Assembly: GCA_020725865.1 (NCBI GenBank)
Contig: DYEC01000010.1
Coordinates: forward strand, 1 to 64,000
From: Anaerolinea sp.
Lineage (GTDB): Bacteria > Chloroflexota > Anaerolineae > Anaerolineales > Anaerolineaceae
Length of the DNA: 64,000 nucleotides
Direction: 5' to 3'
Part shown: positions 27,947-37,083 of the stretch, one piece after another
Layout: the number at the start of each line of letters is the position of its first letter
Numbering within the stretch: the stretch's first letter is position 1
Notes under the pieces: model-generated
What the model was told of the DNA's origin: nothing
The model's database searches: none
Seen by the model: the letters and a program-made list of their open reading frames with translations, nothing else
Position numbers and translations under genes: made by a program

Positions 27947-28687
27947 TTATGAGTCAACAGGATTCTCGACAGGTTTTTTGCGAAAATCCACAAATCGGTA
28001 ACCCACCCCCCGCTCAGTCAATATGTATTTTGGATTCGCAGGATCTTTTTCAAGCTTTTGGCGTAAATAGTTCACGTATAAGCGGACATAATGCGGCTCA
28101 TCACGATACTCATAACCCCAAACTTTTGATAACAACTGATCATAGGTCATGACCCAACCAGCATTTTGCACAAGATGATATAACAGACGGTATTCGGTTG
28201 GACGAAGTTTTACCAATTCGCCCTCTACCCATATTTCGCGACGTCCAAAGTCTATTTTCAGACGATCATCAACGATAATCTCTTCGTGTGAAGAGATACC
28301 CACCGCCTCGGTGCGCCGCAGGACTGCTCTTACCCGACTAACCAACTCGCGCGGGCTGAACGGTTTGGTTACATAATCATCTGCCCCCAATTCAAGTCCA
28401 CGAACTCGGTCATCCTCTTCCCCTTTTGCGGTCAACATAATCACTGGCACCTGACTTATTTCCCGAATCATCCGCAACACTTCAAAACCGTCAATGTCCG
28501 GCAGCATAACATCCAGCAAAACCAGATCCGGCATTGAGTCGCGCAATGCTTGAATTGCCTTCAACCCACGATAAGCTTCAACAACTTGAAAACCATCATG
28601 CTCTAAATTCAAACGGATAAACCGCGCCATTCTTTCTTCATCATCCACGACCAGGATCAATCGGTTTTTAAACGAGTCTTCTGGCAT
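27947..28687 (-). CDS. OmpR/PhoB-family response regulator
   Basis: The receiver domain (8-122) has the acidic pocket VVDDEE, phospho-acceptor Asp59 ([11 protein letters not shown]) and Lys108 ([10 protein letters not shown]). The winged-helix DNA-binding domain (about 145-237) has [20 protein letters not shown] and [13 protein letters not shown]. It is KdpE-like by appearance. No histidine kinase is adjacent; it is the last gene of a Ser/Thr kinase operon, 5 nt after the small protein gene. It may receive phosphate from one of the two orphan histidine kinases elsewhere in the window, or be targeted by the Ser/Thr kinase. Confidence 0.9.
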   Translation of the reverse strand: MPEDSFKNRLILVVDDEERMARFIRLNLEHDGFQVVEAYRGLKAIQALRDSMPDLVLLDVMLPDIDGFEVLRMIREISQVPVIMLTAKGEEDDRVRGLELGADDYVTKPFSPRELVSRVRAVLRRTEAVGISSHEEIIVDDRLKIDFGRREIWVEGELVKLRPTEYRLLYHLVQNAGWVMTYDQLLSKVWGYEYRDEPHYVRLYVNYLRQKLEKDPANPKYILTERGVGYRFVDFRKKPVENPVDS

Positions 28688-28692
28688 GGCAT

Positions 28693-28932
28693 CTACTCCC
28701 GCACAAACGTGATGATCTCTTCTTCGGCTTCTGAGGGTACCACTTCAATAAAATTGATTCGAATTACCGGCCAGATCACAGTGTTAACATTCGGATCAAG
28801 ATAGATCAGGTCCTTGCCATCCCTCTTTCTTGGATTTTTTACAATGATCAACGAATCTCCTGGCGAAGGTAGCTCATCAATTTCACCTAAAACAGGATCT
28901 TCATTTTGTATATGAATAATAACACTGGGCAT
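28693..28932 (-). CDS. small conserved-looking protein of unknown function
   Basis: This 79-residue acidic protein has a good AAGGAG ribosome binding site before its ATG. It contains [20 protein letters not shown] and then [19 protein letters not shown]. The pattern suggests a small all-beta fold and no membrane segment. It lies between the zinc-ribbon/FHA gene (11 nt) and the response regulator (5 nt) and is clearly part of the operon. I do not recognise a family. A role as an adaptor or phosphorylation target of the kinase is only a guess from position. Confidence 0.72.
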   Translation of the reverse strand: MPSVIIHIQNEDPVLGEIDELPSPGDSLIIVKNPRKRDGKDLIYLDPNVNTVIWPVIRINFIEVVPSEAEEEIITFVRE

Positions 28933-28943
28933 GTTTTATCTCC

Positions 28944-29462
28944 TTAATGACCACGGATTAACACTTGAATTTTAAATTTTCCAAGAGCAATTATATCGCC
29001 ATGGTTTAAGGGATATTCCAGGTGAGGAGTTATTTTCTGCCCATTAACTCGCGTGCCGTTAGATGAGCCAAGATCGGTGATCATCAAACGTTTATTAAGA
29101 ATCCGTAAACCAGCGTGTAATCGTGACACCCCCTGACGGTAAGCATCATAATCCGATAAATCAATATCCGGTAAAATGGGTTGTCCCTTGGTTGCACGTC
29201 CAATCGTGAACTCGCTTTTCCCAACCAAATCAAAAACCTGACCGCTCTCCACGAGATAAAGAGAGACCATTGTCTCTTCAGCAGCTTCTGCAACCGCCGG
29301 AGACACAATAGCCGGTGCAGGTTGTGGAGTTTCAAGCCCCCCGCTGGCGCGCCCTATAGAATGAGTGGTTACACTTCCTTGAGCAACCAGTTGGGCACCA
29401 CACTCACTACAAAATAGAGCTCCTTCCATTTCCTGATGATTGCAATTCGGACATTGGATCAT
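28944..29462 (-). CDS. zinc-ribbon and FHA domain protein
   Basis: The N-terminus is a zinc ribbon (MIQCPNCN...FCSECGAQL, two CxxC pairs, residues 4-25). A linker of about 40 residues leads to an FHA domain (about 70-172), with FTIGRA, GVSRLHA and DLGSSNGTRVNGQKI carrying the Arg, Ser and Asn used to bind phosphothreonine. It is therefore likely to read phosphorylation by the kinase encoded in the same operon. No ribosome binding site is obvious; the gene starts 6 nt after the J/VWA gene and is probably translationally coupled. Confidence 0.88.
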   Translation of the reverse strand: MIQCPNCNHQEMEGALFCSECGAQLVAQGSVTTHSIGRASGGLETPQPAPAIVSPAVAEAAEETMVSLYLVESGQVFDLVGKSEFTIGRATKGQPILPDIDLSDYDAYRQGVSRLHAGLRILNKRLMITDLGSSNGTRVNGQKITPHLEYPLNHGDIIALGKFKIQVLIRGH

Positions 29463-29468
29463 GGTAAT

Positions 29469-30929
29469 TTACTTCTCCAAACCAGATGGTAACATCAATG
29501 CACGCGTTCCATACTTGATACGTTTATCACCCTCTTGGGTAAAATGCTTGCTCTGTTTTACGTGCTCGGCTTCAACCAGAACCGTGTGAGCCAATTCCCT
29601 GTTGCCAGTTGAAAGCAAATGGGTAGCCAGATATTGTAAATGCCTGCTCGCTGCAACCGAATTTCCCCTTTCAACTTCCTTGCGAGCGCGTTCTTGTAAA
29701 CGGTACAACGATACTCGAGAAAGCGCCTCGATTATTGCTGCAGGAGGTACTTCAGGCTCCGGATCTGCACGAACTTGCCGATCAAGCTTTAGGGGCACAC
29801 GCACCCTTTCACCATTATCCACAAGTTGCATTTTTATAAAACCTTCTGCTAATTTTACATTCTCCTTCTCAGCTGTAGCAGGAAGCAAAAACTCCATCAG
29901 CAAAACAAGATTCTTCCCCGCGTATAGATTTCCCAGCTGAATCGGGCTGTGTTCGTCAAGCGGGCTGACATCCGGATACATGCGAAAAACATACCGAAGT
30001 GTTACCTCGCTATCAGACTGAAACTCAAAATTTGTGCCTCTAGCGTAAACCGCGCCCAGATGATTGATCTTTTGCTCAAAATAAGCAGAAAGTTCACGTG
30101 GTTTTGTAATAAAGATAACATTCCCCCCTCCGGTAGCAGCTAGCCTATCCAAAAACGCGTCGTTCCATTCGTGGCCAATACCAACCGCGCTAAACGATAT
30201 TCCCTCCTGTTCCGATTGTTTAACCAACTCCAGGCACCGATCTTCATCACCGTATGTGTGTCCATCTGTCAACAAGATGAGGTGGCGTATTTCTCCCTTA
30301 AAAGCTGATAATTGAGCTACTCCTGCCTGCAAACCCTGAAAAATCTCTGTGCCTCCAGAGGGTGACAACAGGCTGATCTTTTGGTCCATACGCGGCAAAT
30401 CCATCGGGTATGGATGAGAAGGAGGAATAATCACTTCGGCACGATCACTAAAAGCAACAACAGAAATCGTATCGCGTTGACTAAGTTTTCGGAGCAAATG
30501 TGCCGTGCTGGATTTGACCATATCCAGGCGCGAGCCTTTCATTGAAGTGGATACATCTAAAACCAGCGCAATATGTACAGGGAGTTTTACCGCCTTCTCT
30601 TCCGAGGCAGTACAAACCAGCTCCAAAAGCACGTATATCAGTTGCTGCTCTGATAAAGCGGGGACAACTGAACGGCTATATCGTGTGTGGATCGTGACTG
30701 CTGGAGGCTCAAATGGACCAAGTTCAGCATCATGGGCAGCCCGGCGTTCCGGGTTAGAAAGCACCTCATAAGCTTCCTGAAGTTCTAGAAACCTCTCGCG
30801 TGAACCAGGATCTTCACTAACATCCGGGTGTGTTTGTCTGGCAAGATCAAAATAAGCTTTCCGAATTTCTTCGGGAAGTGCATCTCGTGGAACGCCCAAA
30901 ACCCGATAATAATCTCTTTTCACAGACAT
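29469..30929 (-). CDS. J-domain/VWA-domain fusion protein
   Basis: Residues 5-70 are a DnaJ J-domain with the HPD motif at 34-36 and [20 protein letters not shown] at its start. From about residue 115 a von Willebrand factor A domain follows, with a complete MIDAS signature DVSTS (D125, S127, S129) and later [12 protein letters not shown]. The C-terminal 130 residues are helical. The fusion would let a metal-dependent VWA adhesion module recruit DnaK. I place it, with the kinase and phosphatase genes upstream, in a group resembling TerY-P triads. The J-domain fusion is unusual. Confidence 0.85.
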   Translation of the reverse strand: MSVKRDYYRVLGVPRDALPEEIRKAYFDLARQTHPDVSEDPGSRERFLELQEAYEVLSNPERRAAHDAELGPFEPPAVTIHTRYSRSVVPALSEQQLIYVLLELVCTASEEKAVKLPVHIALVLDVSTSMKGSRLDMVKSSTAHLLRKLSQRDTISVVAFSDRAEVIIPPSHPYPMDLPRMDQKISLLSPSGGTEIFQGLQAGVAQLSAFKGEIRHLILLTDGHTYGDEDRCLELVKQSEQEGISFSAVGIGHEWNDAFLDRLAATGGGNVIFITKPRELSAYFEQKINHLGAVYARGTNFEFQSDSEVTLRYVFRMYPDVSPLDEHSPIQLGNLYAGKNLVLLMEFLLPATAEKENVKLAEGFIKMQLVDNGERVRVPLKLDRQVRADPEPEVPPAAIIEALSRVSLYRLQERARKEVERGNSVAASRHLQYLATHLLSTGNRELAHTVLVEAEHVKQSKHFTQEGDKRIKYGTRALMLPSGLEK

Positions 30930-30945
30930 GAGACCTGATACAGTG

Positions 30946-31842
30946 TCAACTCATATATTGAACCAAAATCACACTGATATTATCCGGGCCCCCGGCAGCG
31001 TTTGCTGCCTGCACCAGTTGATAACACGCATCCGTTGGATTTGATGCAGAACGTATCAAACGGAACATTTCAGTTTCCGGTACAACTCCCCATAGTCCAT
31101 CACTACACAGCAGCATATATCCAGGATGGGGTAACATATGCGTATTAATGTCCGGTTTAAATGGTTCGGTTTGACCAATCGCCCGATATAGCACATTGCG
31201 CTGCGGATGTGCGCCCGCCTCCTCAGCAGTTATTTGCCCAAGTTCAACCAGACGATGCACCAGAGAATGATCTTGCGTTACAACCTGGATACGCCCATCA
31301 GGGTAAATAAAATATGCTCGACTATCTCCAACCTGTGCTATCGTTACTTGCTCTCCAACAACCAATGCAGCAGTTAAAGTCGTTCCGCCTCCGGGTGCTT
31401 TTTTAGAAACGATTGTCTGTGCCTCCATAACAGCTGTTTCCATAATCTCATGAAGGCTTTCCCCCTGGTTTTCTCTCGTTCCCAACACCGTAAAGAACAA
31501 CTTATTTACCAATTCTTCTGCCACCGTACGGACCGCTTTTTCGCTGGCAACTTCGCCATGTTGGTGCCCGCCCATTCCATCTGCAATCATAAAAATTCCA
31601 AAGGATGTCTTGGTGTCATTATCAGAGAGTACACTGGTCATTGCAAACAAAGCATCTTCATTGTGTTCTCTTTGTTTCCCTACGGACTGAGCACAACCAA
31701 CTAGTAATTGAGGAGGTTCATAGTTTATTGATACTCGTGTAACAGAACGAAGCTGTTCCTCAGACAGTGGAGCAGTCTCAATATTTACTGGCACAGTTGG
31801 TTTATTTTTGTCACCAAATAGTTTCTTTAAGAAATCAAACAC
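30946..31842 (-). CDS. PP2C-family Ser/Thr protein phosphatase
   Basis: This metal-dependent phosphatase removes phosphate from Ser/Thr. All PP2C motifs are present: [51 protein letters not shown] and [12 protein letters not shown] choose the GTG at 31842 (298 residues), because GGAGG lies 6 nt upstream; a TTG five codons earlier lacks this. About 45 extra residues precede the fold. It lies 26 nt after the kinase gene, the usual pairing of a Hanks-type kinase and its cognate phosphatase. Confidence 0.93.
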   Translation of the reverse strand: MFDFLKKLFGDKNKPTVPVNIETAPLSEEQLRSVTRVSINYEPPQLLVGCAQSVGKQREHNEDALFAMTSVLSDNDTKTSFGIFMIADGMGGHQHGEVASEKAVRTVAEELVNKLFFTVLGTRENQGESLHEIMETAVMEAQTIVSKKAPGGGTTLTAALVVGEQVTIAQVGDSRAYFIYPDGRIQVVTQDHSLVHRLVELGQITAEEAGAHPQRNVLYRAIGQTEPFKPDINTHMLPHPGYMLLCSDGLWGVVPETEMFRLIRSASNPTDACYQLVQAANAAGGPDNISVILVQYMS

Positions 31843-31868
31843 AAAAATCCTCCACAAGACCCTTGGTT

Positions 31869-33746
31869 TTACGGTACTAAAGCATACAAAATATGATCCA
31901 GCGAACCAATATAAAGGACATCACGATGTATAACCGGAGTTCCGGTAATTGGTTTTGCAGTTGCAAATTTCCAGCGCAGTCGTCCTGTTCGATATTCCAA
32001 GCAATACAAATTGCCATCTGCAGAACCGCAATACAAGGAATCTTTGTAGATAATTGGAGAACCACTAACCTGATGTTCGGTTCTGAAGCGCCAGATCTCT
32101 TTACCATTTGCCGCATCAACACAATAGATGAAACCATCGGCTGATCCGGCAAACACGTAATTCTCGGCTATACAGGGTGAAGAAATGGACGGTTTTCCCA
32201 TTCTAAACCGCCAGATTGCCCACCCCGATTTCGAATCAACAGCATATAAAGTCGCATCCATCGAAGTAAAATAAACTACCCCCTTAACGGCTAGAGGGGT
32301 TGAAATTACTGATCGTTTTGCGCGGAAACGCCAACGAACCTGCCCTCGGAAATCAATTGCCAGTAATTCTCCACTGTCACTTCCAATATAGATAAGGTCT
32401 CCCAATATACATGCAGAGGAACGAACCGGCTGCCCTGTATCAATTTTCCATGTTGCGCGGTTGGTCGCAAGATTAATCGCATATAAAAACCCGTCATCTG
32501 AACCGATAAAAGCATGACCTTCAGCAATTATTGGTGAGCTACGAATTGGCCCTCCGGTATCATATGACCACATCAAACGGCCAGTTCGGGCGGACACCGC
32601 AAAAAAGCGATTGTCCTCTGATCCAAAATAGACAATACCATCATACACAGCCGGTCGGCTGACAATTCCTCCTTCTGTAGCAAATTTCCATAGAAACTCA
32701 CCGGTAGCCGCATTAAGAGCATACAGATTGTGATCATAAGCGCCAACAAAGACAGCATTACCATCACATACCGGTGTACCACGAATTTCGTCTTCGCATT
32801 TAAACGTCCAGATTGGTTTGATTGTCTGATCTTCAATTAATGGTCCAGACAACAGAGAAACCCTGGACAGAACACCTGTTTTCTTTGCCGCCATCATTAA
32901 CGCTTCTTTCATGGCTTCTGCCGACTGGAATCGATCGGCGGGATTGTACTGAAGTGCTGTATTGACGATTGTTTCCAACTCGATTGAGACAGCCGGATTG
33001 ATTTGGCGTATTGGACGCTCGTGGAAGGTAAACGGAGGCTCAATTCGAGGATCACGTCTCGTCAGTAAGTGATGAAGCGTCGCGCCAAGCGCATAAATAT
33101 CTGCCAGAGGTGTAGCTTCCCCCCGATATTGCTCCGGTGGAGAATATCCTTCGGTTCCAATCATCGTCCCCTTCTGGCCCGCCTTAAACAATTTTGCAAT
33201 CCCAAAATCTACCAGGACGACATGGTTTTGCGAGTTGATCATGATATTTGAGGGTTTTATATCCCGGAAAATCACTGGGTCAGGCTTATGACTATGCAGG
33301 TACTGAAGAACGTCGCAAAGTTCTATTGCCCAGACTATGACCTGCTCTTCCGGAAAAAAACCCTGAGTGCGGTTCATGATCGCCTCTAGATCTTTTCCGT
33401 GGATAAGTTCCTCCACCAAGTAAGAACGCTCGTCATGAGTAAAATAATCGTAAATTTTGGGGATTGAAGGATGAGAGAGCGAAACAAGGATATTTGCTTC
33501 GCGTTCAAAATTCTGAACAATTGTCTGCCGAACGAGCGGATCAGGTGCCTGGTTAATCATTTCCTTAACCGCCACCAACCGCATAGCATTGGGAAAATGT
33601 AAATCCCGAGCGCGGTAAACTGCCCCCATTCCACCCAGACCAATCACCTCCTGAATGGCATACCTTTCCTTCAGGATAGTTCCAGGTGTTAACTGTGTTT
33701 CTGGGCCCTGTCCCTCAAAATTTTGAGTAATATGTTGTGTGTCCAG
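31869..33746 (-). CDS. Ser/Thr kinase with soluble eight-repeat PQQ-type propeller; CTG start proposed
   Basis: The kinase domain (about 29-300) shows VIGLGGMGAVYRARD, VAVKEM, FRDIKPSNIM (F in place of the HRD His), DFGIAK and SPPEQY. From about residue 315 to the end there are eight repeats of about 41 residues, each beginning W-x-F/I/Y and containing VYFGS-type strands (PQQ/BamB-like). No membrane segment separates kinase and propeller. The first possible ordinary start (GTG 33647) would cut off the first kinase strand (ERYAIQEV). The frame stays open 33 codons further to a CTG at 33746 with GGGAGG about 5 nt upstream, so I extend the gene to that codon. Confidence 0.8.
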   Translation of the reverse strand: MDTQHITQNFEGQGPETQLTPGTILKERYAIQEVIGLGGMGAVYRARDLHFPNAMRLVAVKEMINQAPDPLVRQTIVQNFEREANILVSLSHPSIPKIYDYFTHDERSYLVEELIHGKDLEAIMNRTQGFFPEEQVIVWAIELCDVLQYLHSHKPDPVIFRDIKPSNIMINSQNHVVLVDFGIAKLFKAGQKGTMIGTEGYSPPEQYRGEATPLADIYALGATLHHLLTRRDPRIEPPFTFHERPIRQINPAVSIELETIVNTALQYNPADRFQSAEAMKEALMMAAKKTGVLSRVSLLSGPLIEDQTIKPIWTFKCEDEIRGTPVCDGNAVFVGAYDHNLYALNAATGEFLWKFATEGGIVSRPAVYDGIVYFGSEDNRFFAVSARTGRLMWSYDTGGPIRSSPIIAEGHAFIGSDDGFLYAINLATNRATWKIDTGQPVRSSACILGDLIYIGSDSGELLAIDFRGQVRWRFRAKRSVISTPLAVKGVVYFTSMDATLYAVDSKSGWAIWRFRMGKPSISSPCIAENYVFAGSADGFIYCVDAANGKEIWRFRTEHQVSGSPIIYKDSLYCGSADGNLYCLEYRTGRLRWKFATAKPITGTPVIHRDVLYIGSLDHILYALVP

Positions 33747-33823
33747 TTCGCCCTCCCGTTGGATGAGCTCTGACCTATCGAACAGTTTCTAAATCGGTGT
33801 GCTAACCAACGGCTATATTGTCA

Positions 33824-33852
33824 ATTATATGCGGCTTAATCAGTATTTGCAA
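33824..33852 (-). promoter_or_regulatory. promoter of the six-gene kinase operon
   Basis: On the minus strand TTGCAA (33847-33852) and a perfect TATAAT (33824-33829) are 17 bp apart. Transcription would start near 33817, leaving a leader of about 70 nt before the proposed CTG. The rest of the 234-bp gap to purB has no other clear element. Confidence 0.68.
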
Positions 33853-33980
33853 CACAAATAAACCGGGATTCTTCCGTTCATAATGACAAGTAATGTCTAA
33901 TCATAACAAAAATTCTAAAGCAAAAACAGGGATTAGCGGATACAATTGAGATGAAATCCCTTTCTTGAGGCATATGTTTT

Positions 33981-35396
33981 ATGGAGCAGATGGAACAATT
34001 TGAAACCTATCTTTCCCCATTGAGCTGGCGCTATGGGTCAATTGAAATGCGTCAGATTTGGAGCGAGATAAACAAGCGTAAACTTTGGCGACAAATTTGG
34101 GTTTGCCTTGCAAAAGCTCAGCTTACCTTTGGTTTGGTGACTCCCGAACAATTAAGCGATCTTGAAGATCATGTCACTCAAATTGATATGAAGCGCGCAT
34201 TGGAAATTGAAGCAGAAATTCACCATGACCTTATGGCTGAATTAAGAGTTTTTGCTGAACAAAGCCCACTGGGAGGCAATATTCTGCATTTAGGCGCAAC
34301 CTCCATGGACATTGAGGATAACGCGGAAGCCCTTCGTATACGTCAGGCGCTTACTTTGATACTTCAAAAACTTAAACATCTTTTGCTCTCTTTTGTAGAA
34401 AAAATTGATCAGTGGGATGAGACTCCGATCCTCGCTTTTACGCACCTCCAACCGGCTGAACCTTCAACTCTCGGTTATCGCCTTGCTCTCTATGCACAGG
34501 ATTTACTGCAAGATTGGGATACCCTAGCGTCCATTCATTCATCCATTAAGGGCAAAGGGTTCAAAGGAGCTGTTGGAACAGCCGCCTCTTATATTGAGTT
34601 AATAGGCGCCGATCGGTTCGACCAATTTGAGGAGCAACTCAGCCGTTTATTAGGGTTACCATTTTTCCCAGTCTCTGCTCAAATTTACCCTCGCAAACAA
34701 GAATATCGTGTCATAAGCGCGCTGGCTGATCTAGGTGCTTCTCTCTACAAATTTGCTTTTGATGTTCGATTTCTTCAGTCACCGCCTGTTGGAGAATGGT
34801 CGGAACCTTTTGCCGAACGACAGGTTGGATCTTCTGCCATGCCTTTTAAGAGAAATCCAATCCTATCTGAGAGACTGAACTCGCTTGCCCGCTTGCTTGC
34901 TTCCATGCCACAAGTCGCTTGGCAGAATGCAGCACATTCAATGCTAGAACGAACTTTGGACGATAATGCGAATCGAAGGACCCTTTTGCCTGAAGCTTTT
35001 ATTCTCACAGATGAATTGTTAATGCTCAGTCAAAAAATCCTGAGTGGTCTGAAAATCAACTCAAAAGCAATTCAAAAGAATTTAGAACTATATGCGCCTT
35101 TTGCCAGCACAGAGCGCTTGCTGATGAAGTTGGTTCAGGCTAGTGCAAACCGACAACAGATGCATGAAATCATCCGTAGCCACGCAATGAAAGCCTGGCA
35201 AGCCGTCCAGGAAGGTAATGTTAACCCGCTTATTGCCTCCCTTTCCCAAGAGCCGGCTTTTCTGGAATATCTTACCTCTGATGAGATTCTCCGGACGTTA
35301 AACATTGCGAATTACACAGGAATTGCATCGCGACATGCCAGACAGCTCGCGCAACAGATACGGCACAGTCTTGAACAGTGTGGGGAGTTTTTATAA
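33981..35396 (+). CDS. purB: adenylosuccinate lyase
   Basis: PurB acts twice in purine synthesis, splitting SAICAR and adenylosuccinate with release of fumarate. The signature GSSAMPFKRNP is present in the signature loop. HLGATSMDIEDN and FTHLQPAEPSTLGYR supply active-site residues. The length of 471 residues is slightly longer than the usual 430-460. A second in-frame ATG three codons downstream is an alternative start. No other pur gene is adjacent, and the gene converges on the SH3 gene with an 11-nt gap. Confidence 0.92.
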   Translation: MEQMEQFETYLSPLSWRYGSIEMRQIWSEINKRKLWRQIWVCLAKAQLTFGLVTPEQLSDLEDHVTQIDMKRALEIEAEIHHDLMAELRVFAEQSPLGGNILHLGATSMDIEDNAEALRIRQALTLILQKLKHLLLSFVEKIDQWDETPILAFTHLQPAEPSTLGYRLALYAQDLLQDWDTLASIHSSIKGKGFKGAVGTAASYIELIGADRFDQFEEQLSRLLGLPFFPVSAQIYPRKQEYRVISALADLGASLYKFAFDVRFLQSPPVGEWSEPFAERQVGSSAMPFKRNPILSERLNSLARLLASMPQVAWQNAAHSMLERTLDDNANRRTLLPEAFILTDELLMLSQKILSGLKINSKAIQKNLELYAPFASTERLLMKLVQASANRQQMHEIIRSHAMKAWQAVQEGNVNPLIASLSQEPAFLEYLTSDEILRTLNIANYTGIASRHARQLAQQIRHSLEQCGEFL

Positions 35397-35407
35397 AGTA
35401 AGCTAGT

Positions 35408-35872
35408 CTATTCAGCGGGTGAAACCAGTGTGAGGTAATTCGACGCCGCCCAACCACTTCGAGTCTGATCGTAAGGCGCGACCAAATACCACCAGACGTA
35501 ATTATCGGATTCCACCGGTCCATCTCGAACCTCAAAAACCTCGGCTTCCATGCCAACAAATAAGAGAGGGCTACTCAGACCCGCTCCTGCTCTTAAGCGC
35601 AAACCTTTTCCCTCAGTGCCTGTTATCTGAACAAAAGAGCCAACTGAGATCCCATTGTAAGAAAGAGCGGACTGCGTTGCGGTTAGGTCGGGTGTCGGCG
35701 TTAGGAGGACAGGTGTCGGCGTTGGAGCAGATATAATCACCAGGTTCGCTGTTGATTTGACGTCTACCCTATCGCGATAACCCAAAAAAGTCAGCAGACT
35801 GCCCCAACAAAAAAACAGGATGAATGCTACTGCAATGGCTCCAATGATCACCCAACGATTTAAGCAATGCAT
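35408..35872 (-). CDS. membrane-anchored SH3-domain protein
   Basis: The 154-residue protein has one N-terminal membrane helix (about 8-31), a Pro/Thr-rich linker (TPTPVLLTPTPD) and a bacterial SH3 domain (about 75-150), with GKGLRLRAGAGLSSPLL and WYLVAPYDQTRSGWAASNYL. The SH3b fold would be outside the membrane and may bind peptidoglycan or another wall component. It starts 20 nt after the stop of the cation exchanger gene, so they are probably co-transcribed. No catalytic domain is present, so a binding or sensing role is inferred. Confidence 0.78.
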   Translation of the reverse strand: MHCLNRWVIIGAIAVAFILFFCWGSLLTFLGYRDRVDVKSTANLVIISAPTPTPVLLTPTPDLTATQSALSYNGISVGSFVQITGTEGKGLRLRAGAGLSSPLLFVGMEAEVFEVRDGPVESDNYVWWYLVAPYDQTRSGWAASNYLTLVSPAE

Positions 35873-35892
35873 TATGGCTCCCTACTGTCCCT

Positions 35893-36978
35893 TTATCCAG
35901 GTAAAAAGAAGAATGCCAAGCCCAAAATTAAATATACCGCCAATAAAGCTGAACCTTCTAACCAGTTTGATTCGCCATCAGCAGAGACGAGCGCGGCAAT
36001 CAATACACCCGCTCCCAATGCTAGCAGTTCGAATTGATTAAAAATAAGTGTCAAAGGATGCCCCATAACGAGGCTGACAAAAACCAATAAAGGCGCGACA
36101 AATAAGGCTATTTGCAGGCTTGAGGAAAGCGCGATCTCCACACTTAAATCCATCTGATTGCGGTGAGCCATCTGTACTGCAACAAGATGCTCTGCCACAT
36201 TCCCAACAATTGGTATCAAGATAATGCCCAGGAAAAACTCCGAAAGACCAAAATTCGAAATAACGTTCTCAACCGAACCCACCAGTAATTCACTTAACCA
36301 AGCCACACCAGCCGTTGCAAGAGCAAGGATAAGCAAGGATAAACCGAGCGACAAATGCGGTTTGAGGGCATCTTTTTCTTGGGGGTAAGTAAGCGGGCTT
36401 TGAATGCTCTTAAAGCTATAAAGTATTCCTAATAGATACAGAACAATCACAACTCCAGCAACCCCCAGACTGAGTGCCTCAACATCTGGATCACCCTCCT
36501 GACCTATCGAATGGCTAAACAGTGAGGGGATGACCAGTGCCAGCACCGAAAGGGTTAACAAAATCGCGTGATTTCCTGCCTGACGACGATCAAATTCCTG
36601 CTTTCCATTCTTGATCCCGCCCAACAACATAGCAAAGCCCATAACCAGAAGCAGATTACCTAATATGGACCCGGTAATGGAAGCCTTGACAAGTTCCAGC
36701 AACCCGGCTCGAATAGCGGTCAGAGTAATGATTAATTCGGCCGCATTTCCAAGCGTTGCATTTAACAAGCCGCCCAGTTTAGGACCAGTGTAGGATGCCA
36801 GCGATTCGGTTGATTCGCCAATCAGACCGGCAAACGGTATTACACCAATTGCCGAAAGTGCAAAAACCCAGATTGAATTCCAGCCCTGGGTTTTTGCAAG
36901 AATCGCTAATGGAAATGCGATAAGCAAAAAATTAAGTGGTTTCGCTCGTAAATACTGCCAATATTTTCGCATACCCAT
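35893..36978 (-). CDS. calcium/proton exchanger (CaCA family)
   Basis: The protein has about 360 residues and eleven predicted helices. The two alpha repeats with their acidic centres are clear: LNATLGNAAELIITLTAIRA and VGNVAEHLVAVQMA. Together they form the Ca2+ site of CAX-type antiporters. A long mid-protein loop (GIKNGKQEFDRRQAG, SHSIGQEGDPDVEA) separates the halves. I place the start at the ATG 36978; a second ATG at 36972 is possible, and a longer frame from 37029 is not supported. A TATAAT at 36982-36987 very near the start raises the possibility of a short or absent leader. Confidence 0.88.
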   Translation of the reverse strand: MGMRKYWQYLRAKPLNFLLIAFPLAILAKTQGWNSIWVFALSAIGVIPFAGLIGESTESLASYTGPKLGGLLNATLGNAAELIITLTAIRAGLLELVKASITGSILGNLLLVMGFAMLLGGIKNGKQEFDRRQAGNHAILLTLSVLALVIPSLFSHSIGQEGDPDVEALSLGVAGVVIVLYLLGILYSFKSIQSPLTYPQEKDALKPHLSLGLSLLILALATAGVAWLSELLVGSVENVISNFGLSEFFLGIILIPIVGNVAEHLVAVQMAHRNQMDLSVEIALSSSLQIALFVAPLLVFVSLVMGHPLTLIFNQFELLALGAGVLIAALVSADGESNWLEGSALLAVYLILGLAFFFLPG

Positions 36979-37029
36979 GTAATTATATCCTACACTCAAA
37001 AACAAGCTCGTAAAACAGATCTTTGGCAA

Positions 37030-37038
37030 TGTTATAAT
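37030..37038 (+). promoter_or_regulatory. extended -10 promoter of the aminotransferase unit
   Basis: TGTTATAAT has a perfect -10 hexamer (37033-37038) with TG one base upstream. The start would be near 37045, about 40 nt before the ATG at 37084. There is no good -35. Confidence 0.55.
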
Positions 37039-37083
37039 AATTTTGAAACCTCATTCATTTTGACCAATTCCGAAGGACTACTC

